A DNA stretch of 64,000 bases, taken from positions 32,042,299 through 32,106,298 of the forward strand of contig CM067343.1 of the NCBI GenBank assembly GCA_034190875.2, written 5' to 3'. The stretch's first letter is position 1, and each line of letters opens with the position of its first letter. Under the pieces are notes generated by a model. It was given only the letters and a program-made list of their open reading frames with translations, was not told the DNA's origin and searched no databases. Positions 11,781 to 24,830 of this stretch are shown in pieces. This DNA comes from Urechis unicinctus. Its lineage: Eukaryota > Annelida > Polychaeta > Xenopneusta > Urechidae. The translations under genes and the position numbers were made by a program.

Positions 11781-13990
11781 TCCACTGGTTTTCGACTGAC
11801 CCTACGAGTACGTATATTGAATAGTCGATTGTTTGATTTCTGCCTATCAATGCCTGCCGGAGCTCTCTGATCGAGGCTTCCAATTCTCCATAGATTGCGT
11901 ATAACGGCGATTCGATTACGCCATCACCTTGGGAGGCTTTTTAAAATATAATAACGTTATGATGCCTTTCCGCACTGGCGATTGGCTCATGGCAATCAAT
12001 GGACAATAACGTGCTACTTTCAGTGGCGTCTTGGATGCATTCACTCAGAGATTCATAACATTTATAGACGCAACTTCATAGTTATTACAGGAAGCCATCC
12101 AGATTTCATAGGTTCTTACTCCATTAGTTTTGAGTAGGTAATATTATCAAAATAATGCATAATTGGTGCCGACATTCTCGAACCAAGCCGTATGATGGTG
12201 CACGTTATGACACGTTAGGATCATCGAGCAAAGTAGCTGTGATCTATAGTAAAGGGAAGTCACTTATATATGTAATTGGGCAAAGTATTAGCAATTGTGG
12301 CGTTACAAATAAACATGCTTTTAATTGTGCTTATCTGAATTGTAGTCGGTATGAGTGTCATTTTCACCAGAACATGCTCCCGGTTATCACACTAGTGTGA
12401 TTCAAATCCATAAAATGTCAATTCCTACCTTGTGGCTAAGCATAATTAATATACATACAATTCAAAGCAATACAGTGTCCAACAACCATTATGTTTTTCT
12501 GCTATGATGAAAAAAGTACCGATGCAGCTGCAAAATTGTTGAGGTCCAAAAAAAGGAAATCAGATTATTGCAGCAGCACACCGGTGGATGTAAGTAGTAC
12601 CCCACCTCAGTAAGCGTATTCAATGAGTAGAATACCAGTTAGAGCTATTGCAGCTGAGCAGTCTGGTTGGATGCATGAGTTCAGTTGAGTGCGTAGGTTT
12701 GTTATAGAAACTCCACCACTCATGAAGAAAACACGGAAACGGAATATGCACGGATGTTTTTCTGCAAATTATCTGACAGCTGACCGAGGTTTCTGTCTAT
12801 TAAGGATTAGTTACACAGCCTGTCTGGCGGCAAAGTATGTGGATACATAACCGTTCATCACTGGGCGCAAGCTGTCTGGCCGCTTAGATTGTAGATACAT
12901 AACGCCACATCACTGGTATCAAGTGTTAGAATCATTGGCAGGTAATGCTACAAACAGTCTGGTATGCGGTATTTATTGGCAATGCGATTATTTTCAACGG
13001 ACTCTATTTGCACCCATGTAATATTTGTATGGTGCAATAGAACACTGTCGTGGTGTCACAGATGCTGGATGCATTAAGCAGCACCAAGCACTATGGTCTG
13101 TACTGTGTTATATATTGCTTTAGGATACCGGGTCCGGGTCACACAAATGATCTGAGAGAGAACGATGCATAACATATCAGAAGTTCCCCTCGAAATGAAC
13201 GCGTCTCTATCCTGAAACTAACCGCTCGGCAGCAGGCAAACACACCCCTTCCATTCCATATGGTGATCAAATCGTCACCATTACCGCCGCCTTGTGAGAA
13301 AATTATCGAGCCAGTTATGTTTGGCGCTACACATCCTAAGACGGCCTACCTCAATATCTTTACTAAAACTAGATTTGCTAGTATTTGCCAAAGGGACGCC
13401 ATTAAATAAATTGTATAACATTCATCCGAATTTGACCTAAATCAATAAAGAGCATAATTGGAACTTATTCATATACGTTAAAATATGCTTTCAATCTGAG
13501 TGGTATTTTATTTTGAATCTGATAGTTAAACATCAGTTAGGCCTTTTTGCCTGTAGTTTCGCGCCATAATGTGATTCCTGAAGTGAATATATACGTCGTG
13601 AACGAGATTCAAAAGTCGTCTTAACAGGTCATATGGTGAGGTATGATCATTGGAGCTGGCATGTAACTTCGCTAGTGTCTGCCATTTACACCATTAACCT
13701 GACATTGTATTTGACTTAATGACTGTTTAATGGTGCATAGATAAATCCAAATATGATCATACAATTACCCAGAACTCTCATTAATGTCTGTTGGAAGTTT
13801 TTGTTGCAAACATATGCCCAAGTAAGTTTCTCGGCATTTTGAACCTTGAATACACCGAAATATTTGAAGGCTTGTGATGAGAGAGAGCCGTAAATCAAAC
13901 CTTTTTGCATACCCTAGTGACATCAGGACTAGACTATATAATCGTCCGTGGTCTTCCTCAGACAACGCTCGTACAAAGCCAACGGGTGAA
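11781..13990. other. Mostly featureless; short minus-strand frames beside the LINE
   Basis: Two minus-strand frames at about 12082-11942 and 11940-11765 are open and could be the 5' continuation of the LINE, but carry no motif I can name. Around 13560-13640 a faint resemblance to LINE positions 10920-10985 is visible. At 13880-13740 a minus-strand frame with FKYFGVF and KLTWAYVCNK resembles the post-palm region of non-LTR reverse transcriptases. These are weak signals and no gene is called. Confidence 0.35.
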
Positions 13991-13991
13991 T

Positions 13992-14009
13992 AATACTGGT
14001 GCCAGTATT
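13992..14009. repeat. Short near-perfect palindrome
   Basis: AATACTGG and CCAGTATT are 8-base inverted arms around a 2-base centre. There is no other support for function. It lies about 20 bases from a CTGAGGAAGACC tract on the minus strand; a similar CTGAAGAAGAC tract occurs on the minus strand near 6570. Confidence 0.6.
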
Positions 14010-16537
14010 GTTAGCCACGTTCCTCGCTTCCAGCCCATGTTCCCCGTTCTCTAGAATTATAGTTATAAAACCCATTAACTACGGTACACCCCAACTCAAA
14101 TCTCACACATCCATCGCGATAAATACTATAAAGTGGCCAACAAAATTGTAAAATTTCCTATTATTGTGGCATAAATGGATCATACATTGCTTTTATGGTG
14201 TTTGTGTGGACATTAATCGTGACTGAAATGAGCAAAAGAGACACCCACGGTATCATACGATTTTCAGATTATACAATCTTGACATTTATAGGTGCTAGGT
14301 GACATTACAAAATTATCACATTAAATATCAAAACATCTGAGCGCCTCATGTGACATCTGTGATGCAATAGTTCCCATTTTTGCTTTAGACGAAGTTGTTT
14401 TGTCTCGTATCTATAGGTAGTTAGGTAAGTAGCAACGACGTTCATATTATACATTGCAAATATGTACGCTGGGCAGTGCCATTTGCTTGTTACGAAAAAC
14501 TGAAATGTTTTGAATCACATACATATTGTGTTGATGAGTAAGACAGTATTGCTTTTTGCTTGTCAAATTATAAGAACGATGCTGTAATTAAGACAGAGAA
14601 TAAAATTTCACTTGACAACATGCGACGGGGTGACGGGTATTCTTTACAGATATGATCTATGTGATGGAAAGTGGTAAGAGTATCAATCACACAGCAACAG
14701 GAAGCAATTGTGATGAATGGTTCGTATATAACATCGTCGCAGTAGGCAACATAAGCACCACAAGAGAAGACGGGATTAACTTACCTTCTAACCTTTGAGT
14801 TTGATGTACCACATATCGACATTGCTCTCTGATTCATGTTACATGACTCCGTGATATCGATCCTACTGCCGCGTCATCCCTGCATACAACATTGTAACTA
14901 AAATATAACATAGGCAAATGGTTTGAACACGTTAAAGTAGCTTCACTAAGTATGCAGAATCATGTACTTCTAGTATAAACTATATTTGTCTTACGAAAAC
15001 CAACTGCAAATTGTTCCAACGGGAATCTACCCCGTCATATGGACCATTAATAGGTGTCCAGTTACATTCTTGCATAATACTATCAGACAAACACGAGTAA
15101 CTTACGATCAAAAGTAAATGTTACACGGAATAAGTTACCTGTCATATATTAACAAAATAGCCTCTCTTCAATAGTAATCGTTCAATTAAAGGCCATGTTG
15201 GGTAAGATCTTAAGTATGCCTCCAAATGCTCACCTTTGGTTTTGTTAAGTACGCAAAGATGAAGCTATGTGCATACGTTCGTGTATATCGGTCGCACATT
15301 AAGATCCACACATACAAGCACCAGATTATAGGGTTATTGCGACATCACCCATGATACTTGGGGATAATATTCTAAGCCGGACGTGGACTGAATTGGTACC
15401 TGGGTGCAGATACCTTTTAGCTTATTGGATTCTTATGATGGGTGTAGGAGATACTTATGTACCTTTCTTTAGCAAACTTTATTGATGAAATTATACTCCA
15501 AGGAAGTTACAATTCTTGTTCTAACACATACGTAACTATCGCCATAACAACTCATATCATCACTTGCGAGGATTAATGTGACCATTGAATCACGATAAAC
15601 CAGCTAAAATCAAGAGCTGCTTTGTCAATAATGCTTATATGTAGTCAAGGATCTGCGTACGGTAAATAATAATAAAACACACTCAATCGTTTTTGATATT
15701 TTGTTTTAAAACATATTACATAGTAATAAACGGAAGTGTTCTTCAATTAGAGACACAATTAGGCATAAAACTATCCAGGTAGTTTCTGGAAACAATGAAC
15801 AACGCCACGCTGAGTATGGTAGTTAACATTCATGAGCTCAATTAGGATATTTACTGATCGACTGACATATGCCATTACTGAGATGATAAATATGTTCACT
15901 CAATTACAACCAAGACACAATAACTGAACTCTAAAATGTAGATACTCTAAAGGTAATCATTACTTTTTTATCATAGAGTGCTGCTTCAAAGGGAATTGTA
16001 TTTTTGATGTGATTGCCTTTGAAAAAGCACCATGCATATTCAGGTGCATTCTGCTTATATAATATAAATGATGACAAAGGCTAAATCTAGTTGTGTGAGA
16101 AACACTGCAGCAATTTAAGATATAATAAAAGGTCATGGTAAAGTTGGTGTGATACTTACGTCATCATTGAAATTGCGTACATTTTGCATAATAAATTTTT
16201 GTTGGGACCACGACATGAACACTCAGAAAAGAGCGCCAAAATATACCATCGAACGTTGAGTTGGATTCCAAAGGGGCGATAGACAAAAACCTATCAAGCA
16301 GCAAGTAAATATTCTGTGTTTAACTCATTGCCTTTATGAAGCTACTATTTCAGCGTCGTTTTGTGTGGTTTTGTAATTCATTTTTGCGAACAGTTGTGCA
16401 TCGTTAACTATACCCCGGTTGCTGCAGCCATTATCAGTTCACAAGTAATGGCGATGTAGCTTTGTGATTGTTGGCTTGCAGAAGGTCGACCCAGGTCAAT
16501 GGAAAGCATCATAACCAGGCTCAATGAACCAGCAATA
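14010..16537. other. Non-coding stretch with no recognised feature
   Basis: No open frame above 60 codons, no repeat family member and no structured motif was recognised. It ends at an assembly gap. Confidence 0.5.
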
Positions 16538-16637
16538 NNNNNNNNNNNNNNNNNNNNNNNNNNNNNNNNNNNNNNNNNNNNNNNNNNNNNNNNNNNNNNN
16601 NNNNNNNNNNNNNNNNNNNNNNNNNNNNNNNNNNNNN
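16538..16637. other. Assembly gap, 100 N
   Basis: Exactly 100 N. Paralogy of A2 to A3 begins at the first base after the gap (compare 16638 onward with about 47330 onward), so the contig break coincides with the left edge of a repeated block. Confidence 0.98.
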
Positions 16638-17399
16638 AAGCGTAGTATTACAGTAGTCTGCATGAACACATTTTTGAATTTTTCTCCGAACGTCTTATGT
16701 AGCATTTCTCACTACCACTGTGTCGTAACGCTGTATTCGTTGCTGAATTTATCCTTAAACGCACAATAACTAAAACGTTATTTTACCATTCCATCGAATT
16801 GTGTTTTATACGCCTTGACTTTTCGTATGGCTATAGTCAGTTTCTAAGTAACATTGACAGCCAGTATTGGAGTGAACAGTTGGGTATCATGTCATCAATA
16901 CACCACATACAATAAATATATAAGCGCCATTTTCTGCTCAGTATAACAAGTAATAAGTTCAACGGTGGTTATATCGCCAACGTAACATCAAAGTGTGAAC
17001 TACTGATGCTAGGGTTTGATATACGTGCTGCATACAAAGACTGAAGTCATATCAATGAGCACGGAATATTACTACATTACACGGTTAAAGGCGCCGCTGT
17101 CATTGTAACGACATGTGGCTTCAACCCATTGACCCATGTTATAACTGGGATACAAGGAGCTGTTAAAGAGATTATCATCCGACGGTTTTACATTGTGCCT
17201 ATACTATGCAGGTATAGTGATCATCTTGGTTTGAAGACAAACAATGTTAATCAATTGCCATATTTCAGTTGGTTACAATGCATTATTTTGATCCACATAT
17301 CAATGCCAAAACCCTTGCACTTTCCCATCGCTAAAACATTGATCGAATTTATGGTGCTGGAATTGAGCAAAAGGTGTGAATAATCCACTTAGTTACTTG

Positions 17400-18354
17400 C
17401 GAAGAGAGGACGAAGTAATTGCCTGGTGTAGTTGATAGTTTAACCCATATACTACCTCTAATTCCATGCAATAAAACCACAACAAACACTAGTGAAGGAA
17501 GCATGTGGCATCACAACTTTGACTGACGACCCTTGAGAATCTGGCCATTGAAAATAATATAGTATGGTGCACGCCAACGGTCAAAAGCATGGTTAATGTA
17601 AAGGCGCGAACGATCCAATTGCAAATCAATGGTCTGAATAGTACAAGTAGAAGAGCAATAGAATCAACCTTATGGTAATCAAGTGAGTGTTAGAGATGTG
17701 AAAGTAGCAGACGCTTTAACATGCATGTATATGCAATATAATGGCATACCATAACTATGTAAATCCAATGTAATGCCATACCATCACCATGTATATCCAA
17801 TATGATGGCATACTATCATATTTATCCAATAAATCATAATAGTTGAATGCTTTTTGTTTTAGTCTCATGTTCCATTATGTGCTCATGTGAATAATAGAAT
17901 AGCCACTCTTCGCTATATCTTAAAAAACATTATGTAAATTTATTGAGAAATAATATTGAAATATTTTTTGTGTGTGCTATTCTAACAAAATTGCGAGTTA
18001 AAGCTCGTGAATATATATAGCACAGTCATTTCTAAACATTTAACATGCATGATATTTTCGAAGGCTATATGTCAGTGGTACCTGGATTATGGTCTGGCTA
18101 ATGATTGATGGAGACATCACACCATGACATCACACTAAGAATCAGACGCAGAGGACTCATTCTTATCGTTTCTCCTTCCTGATGGATATCTTAAGAAATG
18201 CTGGTTTCGGCACCACGCCATGTTTTCTGACATAACATGATGAAGGGCTGCAAATGAGTATTTCGACGCTGAACAGCGTACCTCTATCGGCACATGGTGA
18301 ATACAGTACGCGTTCAATCAATCCATCATTAATAATGCATTTGGTCGCTTGCAC
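17400..18354 (-). pseudogene. Decayed class A GPCR-like gene (A2 copy)
   Basis: Paralogue of the A1 remnant. The frame at 18354-18163 begins with Met and carries CADRGTLFSVEILICS, then HGVVPKPAFLKISIRKEKR. This has the layout of a short extracellular N-terminus, a first helix and a basic first intracellular loop, but the helix-1 Gly-Asn is replaced by Pro-Lys in all three copies. The second-helix-like piece at about 18160-18100, RMSPLRLILSVMSWCDVSIN, is one frame away. The fifth helix persists at about 17500-17405 as PSLVFVVVLLHGI, SIWVKL and STTPGNYFV, in the same frame as A1. The helix 4 and extracellular-loop region is frame-shifted and helix 7 is deleted. The locus is clearly non-functional. 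The receptor assignment depends mainly on the A1 and A2 fifth-helix motif. Confidence 0.5.
17728..17830 (+). repeat. 32-bp minisatellite, about 3.3 units (A2)
   Basis: Three consecutive units of about 32 bases, each with a TATnCAATATAATGGCATACCAT-like core, followed by a partial unit. A1 has about 1.7 units at the equivalent place, and A3 has lost the region. Confidence 0.8.
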
Positions 18355-20699
18355 AGCAATAACTCACAGACTGAGTTTTATAGTCAATTGTCTTGGAGCG
18401 GAGGAAAGATTTGTCTAAATCAAATACCATTGCATTATGCATCAGTCTACAGCCAGCTGCGTAAAAGCAATAAATTCCTGTATTCATCACAGACGCCCAA
18501 TGGTATTTTGGCAAATCTAATCCTGATGAGAAGGAAGCTATGGATGTATAAAACTACCTGCGAATCTGTTTGGCAATGCAGAAGAAACTGCAGCTTTATG
18601 TAGAGAAATTCACACACCACTGGTGTCGACAATATTCCATTAAAACCATCACGGTTTTTTCTGGAGCACTTAATATAACGCATTCCAGTCCGTCACCACC
18701 GTCTATGTGTGACATACAGTAAAGTATGGAAAATTTGCAATGCTCGTCTTCTTTCACCGTTTGCTAGATTATTACCATTGATATTAACAAACAATCCAAT
18801 CATTGATCATACATTTTTAGCACAGCTAAATAATAACGCAGTCATAATCAGATAAAACATGACAAATGACATAAAATTTTAATGAAGAAACTGGGATCAT
18901 TTTTAATATACCTACTGATTTCAAATGTCGATGTTTTTTCATTGTGATCGCGGTGTATTATTATCAACCCTTTTGTCCTTGAGCAAAGAGATTATGAACA
19001 AATTCAGCATTCTATAGTCATGTAAAGGAGGGTCCAATGCAATAGCAAAGTCCACCATAGACATATCAGGGTGCTTTTGTTAACCAAACGCCCAACACAG
19101 CTGTGTCCGTATTGGATGGTCCATTACTACATTGTTATCAACAAATTTCACCTCTGCTACTTTTGGTTGTTATACCGTTGAAAAACAGCTGATCACTAAT
19201 GGGGAAACATACAATTTTCCTGTAAATTGTCGCTATTACTTTGTACATTGAATCTGATTTCCCTGAATTGTAAAAGGGTAAATGGCATACATGAGCTACA
19301 CACGATGCAATTTATCAGATACATACATCACCATCGCCCGGCTAAGTTACTCATTTAGGAAACAATCGCATGTCTGTGGCACATCAATTGTCCTATCCCA
19401 AACTGGTTGAGTAAGACATTCAAAGCATTGTACAATAAGTGCATACATTCTGACCATCCGGTATAAACGTATTACAAAAACTGTACATCAATAAAGCATT
19501 TTTCACGTATTATTTCAGGATCCGAATCTGGTTTATTTCCCAGTCTAGAATTGGTGCCAATATGATGGATCATGTATCCCTTTTGACTCATTAATATGAC
19601 CATCACTCATTGTAACAAAAGTATAATCGCGTATTAGTAGTGTGATGGTATATCCCAGAAAGTAGGCATTGCAAATATTATGTAGAGTCAATTGCTAAGA
19701 CCTCTGCATCTTGTCATATTACCACAACCAGCACTAGACATCCTTTATGATCAACAACAATATGTGATAAGAGAACTTCCTAGTCCTAATAAAGCAATTA
19801 CATGTTTGTTATAGTTTACATTACAATCGCGCACTCGGTGACAGAACACTATGTGCACGACGCATCGTTGTTTTGTCAGAATGCTCCATCTTGACGGCCG
19901 TTTAAGATTCCTAATGTCGGTTACCTGTATGCATCATGTCAATAACTCTGGCACATCATTGTGAGCTTCTGTTAATGGATGTTCTACAAACGTCCTCTCT
20001 TCTCTAGTCTGTACTTACTCAGGACACCTGATACGTGAGATATCTTGCAATAACTCGTTTACGTAATATTATGCTGAAACCTCACCCGGCGACATGTCAT
20101 AATAGTCTGTATAACAAGGCAACAATATGTGACAAATATATTCATCTTAGCTGGAAAGATGGGTTACACGGCATGATATGTTTTTTTTTGTCCATTTGAA
20201 GTACGCTTTTGTTGAAGAGCAAATAGACCGGTGGTGCACTTCATGACAGCAATAAGGAAATAGATCAGTTAACACGTAAACTATGCATATGTTTGTGATG
20301 AGTCAATACACAACTTGAATTGAAAGGCACGACTTTGACAAAGCTTTACAAAATACCCTGGTCGTGCATGGAAAACGGAATAAATCTGTCATTCCTGGGG
20401 CTGAAGTGGTCATAGATTGCTGAACAGATAGTGTATACGTGCGTGAAGTTGATTTTCTCTCAGAGCAGTGATGCCTTACTCAGCCATAAGGCATTGGCAG
20501 ATCTTCAGAATAGCAAAAAGGGGCTTTGAAAGTCATAAATGGGTGTTTGCTGTCTATCTAAATGGTCATTCAATATGTAGACTAAGAACGTCATACCTGT
20601 TTTAAACTGGGCACGTGTATGGCTAGCTTATGGGCCAGCACAAATTTGTGGTTATCAAATATTTTGAATATCACTCACAATAGATTTTGAGATCGAATA

Positions 20700-21070
20700 G
20701 TTTGGTGGTCAAACCAAAGAGTGGTGCTGTTAATACAGCACGTAAACCATATGCTGATGGTGTGACGCCTATCCCATTGTTTAATGGCTTCACGGATCCA
20801 CTCCCCGTGTGGTCCGATTAGGTCAAGAGCTGTGAGGATGAGTCGGCCCTCACTAACCTATGGTGTCGACTGGTCGACCCTGGACGGGAACTCACCCGCC
20901 TGGGACCATGATATAAGTTGTCCACTCGCCTTGGTTTAAGAAGACTATCTAATCAAGGGTCTAATCTTTGTTGGAGACTATCTAGTCCCGGTATTTGGTC
21001 ACGATTCTGACCGAGATCCCATTGAAGCTACAGGGGTAATCTTGAATAATCTTCAAGAACTCTACTTCTG
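20700..21070 (-). repeat. GC-richer tract, possible tRNA-derived SINE (A2)
   Basis: This tract is noticeably richer in G and C than its surroundings and is shared with A3 at 51210-51555. On the minus strand GGCGAGTGGACAAC (near 20930) and, about 35 bases downstream, GTGAGTTCCCGTCCAG (near 20885) loosely resemble pol III A-box and B-box promoter elements of a tRNA-derived SINE. The A3 copy keeps GAGTTCCCATCC but has a weaker A box. No poly-A tail or target-site duplication was identified, so this remains a suggestion. Confidence 0.3.
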
Positions 21071-21429
21071 GACTCTGTGATTTCTCTAACTGGTCCTCAC
21101 GTCAAGCAAAATCAAGCAGCAACAAAACCTATAACGACGGAGCACAGTACAAAACAGGAAAATAAAGTATAACGAGTGGGGGAGAATCCTGGTGGAATCG
21201 ATAAAGCTCACGACGACGTCATACTAATGACACAAGTGATATAATTGATGATTTTAAAGACAGGTGTAGCACCAGCAATATCATAACATCTTCATTTTCC
21301 TTTTTTGTAATTTGTCCCTTCTTTACGGTTTATGTACAGTACAAGCACAACCATTTACGAAGCGCATGAGTTTGTGTTACATAATTTTATTTCTCCCTGA
21401 AGTTTTCTTTGCAATATCAGTCACTGATA

Positions 21430-22920
21430 ATCATTATTATATTTCATGTTTGTCAGTGTTTTATAACAACGGTTGACTGGACATGTGAGATGTTTGAGTT
21501 GCATAAGACATGACAGAGCGTAAGGCAAAATGTGCAACTGTACTTGAAGTCGCCGCGTCAGATGCTTTCAAAAGTCGCAGCAAATGACCTACAGCAGGTC
21601 GCTGAAACACGAAATGGATATTAGTTCCGTGCCTGCTATCAAAACATGATATTCTTACTATTAGATAAGGAAATTTATAAAGGTGATGGCACCAACTCAT
21701 AATTCGAAGCAGCAATAGTGCATATGATATGTTGGCAAGGGATATTTATTCCTGGAGCACTCCGCTGGCCTTAGATTGAAGTTGTTGTGGATTTTTGTGG
21801 TTAAATGTAACATCTTTATGGCACTGATGCGATTTTATTATCCCGCTCTCTGCAGAAATTGTATGCAGGTATTAAACCTAACTTCATTCATCGATCAATC
21901 TGTTAAACGTCAGAGTAAGCTATTTCTGAAATGGCGATTTCCTTATATGCACCGTACAGATGGCATGTATCCTGTCTTCTAAACACCAATAGAAATCGAT
22001 AACACATTATACGATCTTTGCTGCTTCGTTCTAAGCTTTCATCGACCGCACTTATCTGTTTTGTGTGCATAACGTGAAACACTTATTCATGATTTTGACA
22101 CACTCTATCGGTTCTGTTGCAGTTTATTGTGCCATATAAGGTAAAATAGTCATGGCCGATTGTCCACTGCTTTTTGACTGGTATCTTTTAAATCGCTGTC
22201 AACAACTATTACTTATGTCGTTGCTAGTTCGGATTGCTAAAAAAATGTAAAGTACTATGTAAAGGTCGGACCATCGAATATTTTCATTAGACATGGTGGT
22301 TGGCTTTTAACGGCAAAGCGCAGCAAACGACCATACGCGCCACACGATGTTGTCACGCACAAATTCCAGTAATACAACAAATAATTAAACATCATGGATC
22401 AGACATCGACTATTCATGTAATATGTAAACACAGATATTATCAAACGTGGATGAATTTGTGATATTCACCAACTACTTATTACCTAAAGATATGGAGAAT
22501 ACCAGCCTTTCAAATAATACTCTTAATAATTATTCAGCGTACGATGCATAGTGTGAAGCATCAGTATGATGCATTAGGTTATCATTCGCCAAACTAATAC
22601 AGGTGTGCTACCAATATTAAGCATGGCAACAATTTCATTAGCTGATGCAGCCACACCATTAATTGCCTCGATTATCAAAATAACCCGGGTGTTTTATTTA
22701 TGCTCAGCAGCTGTTATATAATTTAATACCACGGGGGTCGTCTGTCAAAAGCCAGCGATTCTCTTCTGCTGTTGGCTTAGGTAATATAATAATTCTAAAA
22801 GCCTCTCTGACAGGCACTAATCAATCAACAACGCACGCAATGTACTGCCACGTTCTGAGACACCACCACACCACATACATGCGATTATCAGTTGATGCCA
22901 ATGACCAATGACATTATCAC
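21430..22920. other. A2-specific segment
   Basis: This segment interrupts the A2/A3 alignment. It has no counterpart in A3, where a different stretch of about 1.1 kb (52030-53110) occupies the position. It contains small frames at 21715-21461 (minus) and 21776-21982 (plus) with no recognised domain. It could be an insertion, or ancestral sequence replaced in A3. Confidence 0.6.
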
Positions 22921-24559
22921 CTGGTCAGCTATAAATATATATTCGCATGGTAACGTAGGTGACGCGATAACTAGCACTTACCGAGTCAACAGAAACCAAC
23001 ATTAAAAGTTAATCTGCGCCCCGGATTACCGTGAAGCTAATGCGAACTGCAAGTTACATAACTCGACTTCATGTATATGACATATGGAAACATTGGCCAG
23101 CCAATAATCGCAATTTCAATACAGTCATCAATGGTACTTTACTTATGCATCACATGCGCAATCAGTGAAACATGCCTAACTAGACGCTAGATTGACTATT
23201 AACACCGGTCTTGTGTCACATGTCGACGAGACGATGGACTGTTATTATAGGCCATACGGAGGTAATTACACGTGACAAATCAAATGTATTCTACAGGGGC
23301 AGGTGTCGATTAAAACCTGGATGACGTGGCTTATTTGCTCCCAAATAAAGACGATATTGCTTTTCCTCTTCTAGTAAATGTCCATCATGCTCTGGTAAAT
23401 ATCGTGGCGTGGGGTTATCTCTGCTGTATCACGGAGAATATAGAGGGTCGCGTTTGTGGCGCAAAATCAATCTTCAGTGTTTTAATCACCACAAACCTGT
23501 AACTGGCTTTATCGTGAAGGCAGATATATTGGGCTCCATAATGACTGGGTCCTGCGCGCCACCATGAAGCCATTGGGTCGGGTTCATCCCGTTTCGCAAT
23601 TTAACGCGATCATAAACATCCAATCACTGACAAAGCTGCTGATGCCTACGTAATATCAACCCTTCTCATGTTTATGGAGGCGGGTTTTACCCGGTACACG
23701 TGTTAAGTCAGAGGAGTTGCGTAGAGCAAGATTTTATCGCACTACATTAACTGACCATTTTATCAATACATTATTTGACCATTTTATTTCCACTCCTCTA
23801 ATTGACAGGTAATCAGCCAATTAATGAATGGGCCTCATTGGAAGTACAACTATAGATGTGTTCGCAGTCTTATCTCAACGCTTACATCATTGCCTTCGAA
23901 TTACAGTAGCTAATTATTTTAATGACATGTTGCGGGTGGTTTATATAAACTGAAACTGAGCTTTTGTTTAAAAGTTCTCCCATAAATGTAATCGTGTTTT
24001 TACAATTATTCAAAACGTTTACTTAATGCCCGTCTATAAAAGCATATAGTGGATATTGATGAGCTTGTTAGCGCGGTAACTGGATCTCTCTATTCATTTT
24101 CATTAATGATGGGGAACCAGCGGCCGAAAAACGAGACCATCCGGGCTAAGATTCTTTTAAAAGCAATAAATAACCGTTTATATTTTCTTCCGGCGTTCAA
24201 AATTAGTGCAATTGCGTTATGACAATATTTTCCATAGACATAACGTGAGTTTGTTTACAAATAAACGACGCGCAATAACTTCAACTATTACCGATATATT
24301 TTAACGCAACTAGGCGAAAGAAGCGCTTTGCGGTGAACTTCTTCCATGGCAACCAAACACACAATATTCCCACATTGCCTCTGATTTCCGATATTTTTAG
24401 CGGATCTACCCATCTTATGGTCTAGTTAAGGTCGTCCAACAGTGAGTGAAAACGCATAATAAAAACTAATCACGCGTTTCACCGCCATACTACCAGCTGC
24501 AAACACTAAATTGGATATATTTACGGAAGAGGTTGTAGCTGTTTGAAAATCGATCATCA

Positions 24560-24830
24560 AGTGCTGAATGCTGCGTTATCCAATGTCTTAACTGAGCTTC
24601 AGAAATACTCATTCCGCTTCTTGATGTATCGAGGAAAAGACAGAATTCGAGGTTGAATGATAGAGTTTCTGGGGTTGTAGGGTGCATCTTGATGCTTCTT
24701 ACCGCTTACCGCTATGAAGCCTGACTTAAGAAGCCGAGCGCCTGTGAGGTAGTATTCGATGAGTGAGGCGATTGGCATTAGAAGCGAATGAGGAGACGGC
24801 ATGGTGGGTGTTCAGTGAACAGTGATATAC
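24560..24830 (+). repeat. Block D-like segment before B1
   Basis: The CTTACCGC ... AGCCGAGCGCCTGTGAG tract at about 24695-24760 aligns loosely with D2 (about 36592-36650), and the following CAGTGAACAGTGATA tract aligns with 36715-36730. This places D immediately upstream of B here as well. Confidence 0.55.

Larger units (their letters stand above)
16638..24400 (+). repeat. Block A, copy A2
   Basis: Same-orientation paralogue of A3 (47330-55660), and in its first 2.1 kb of A1. Collinear pairs are 16638-16980 with 47330-47640, 17830-18780 with 47730-48600, 18820-20430 with 48600-50170, 20440-21290 with 50950-51790, 21290-21420 with 51925-52025, 22930-23690 with 53115-54070, and 23690-24400 with 54893-55660. 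Relative to A2, A3 lacks about 850 bases (16985-17830) and carries extra material at 50180-50945, 51785-51924, 53495-53660 and 54071-54893. The central portion 21430-22920 has no counterpart in A3. Confidence 0.9.

Noticed and set aside
13930-13975. Possible hammerhead ribozyme on the minus strand (CTGATG near a retroelement-like trace)
   Set aside because: The required GAAA core and helix closure are missing.
18447-18683. Minus-strand frames upstream of the receptor-like remnant (GIYCFYAAG, MVFDLDKSF), alike in A1 and A2
   Set aside because: Resemblance between copies is explained by overall nucleotide identity. No domain was recognised, so it was not called as a separate gene.
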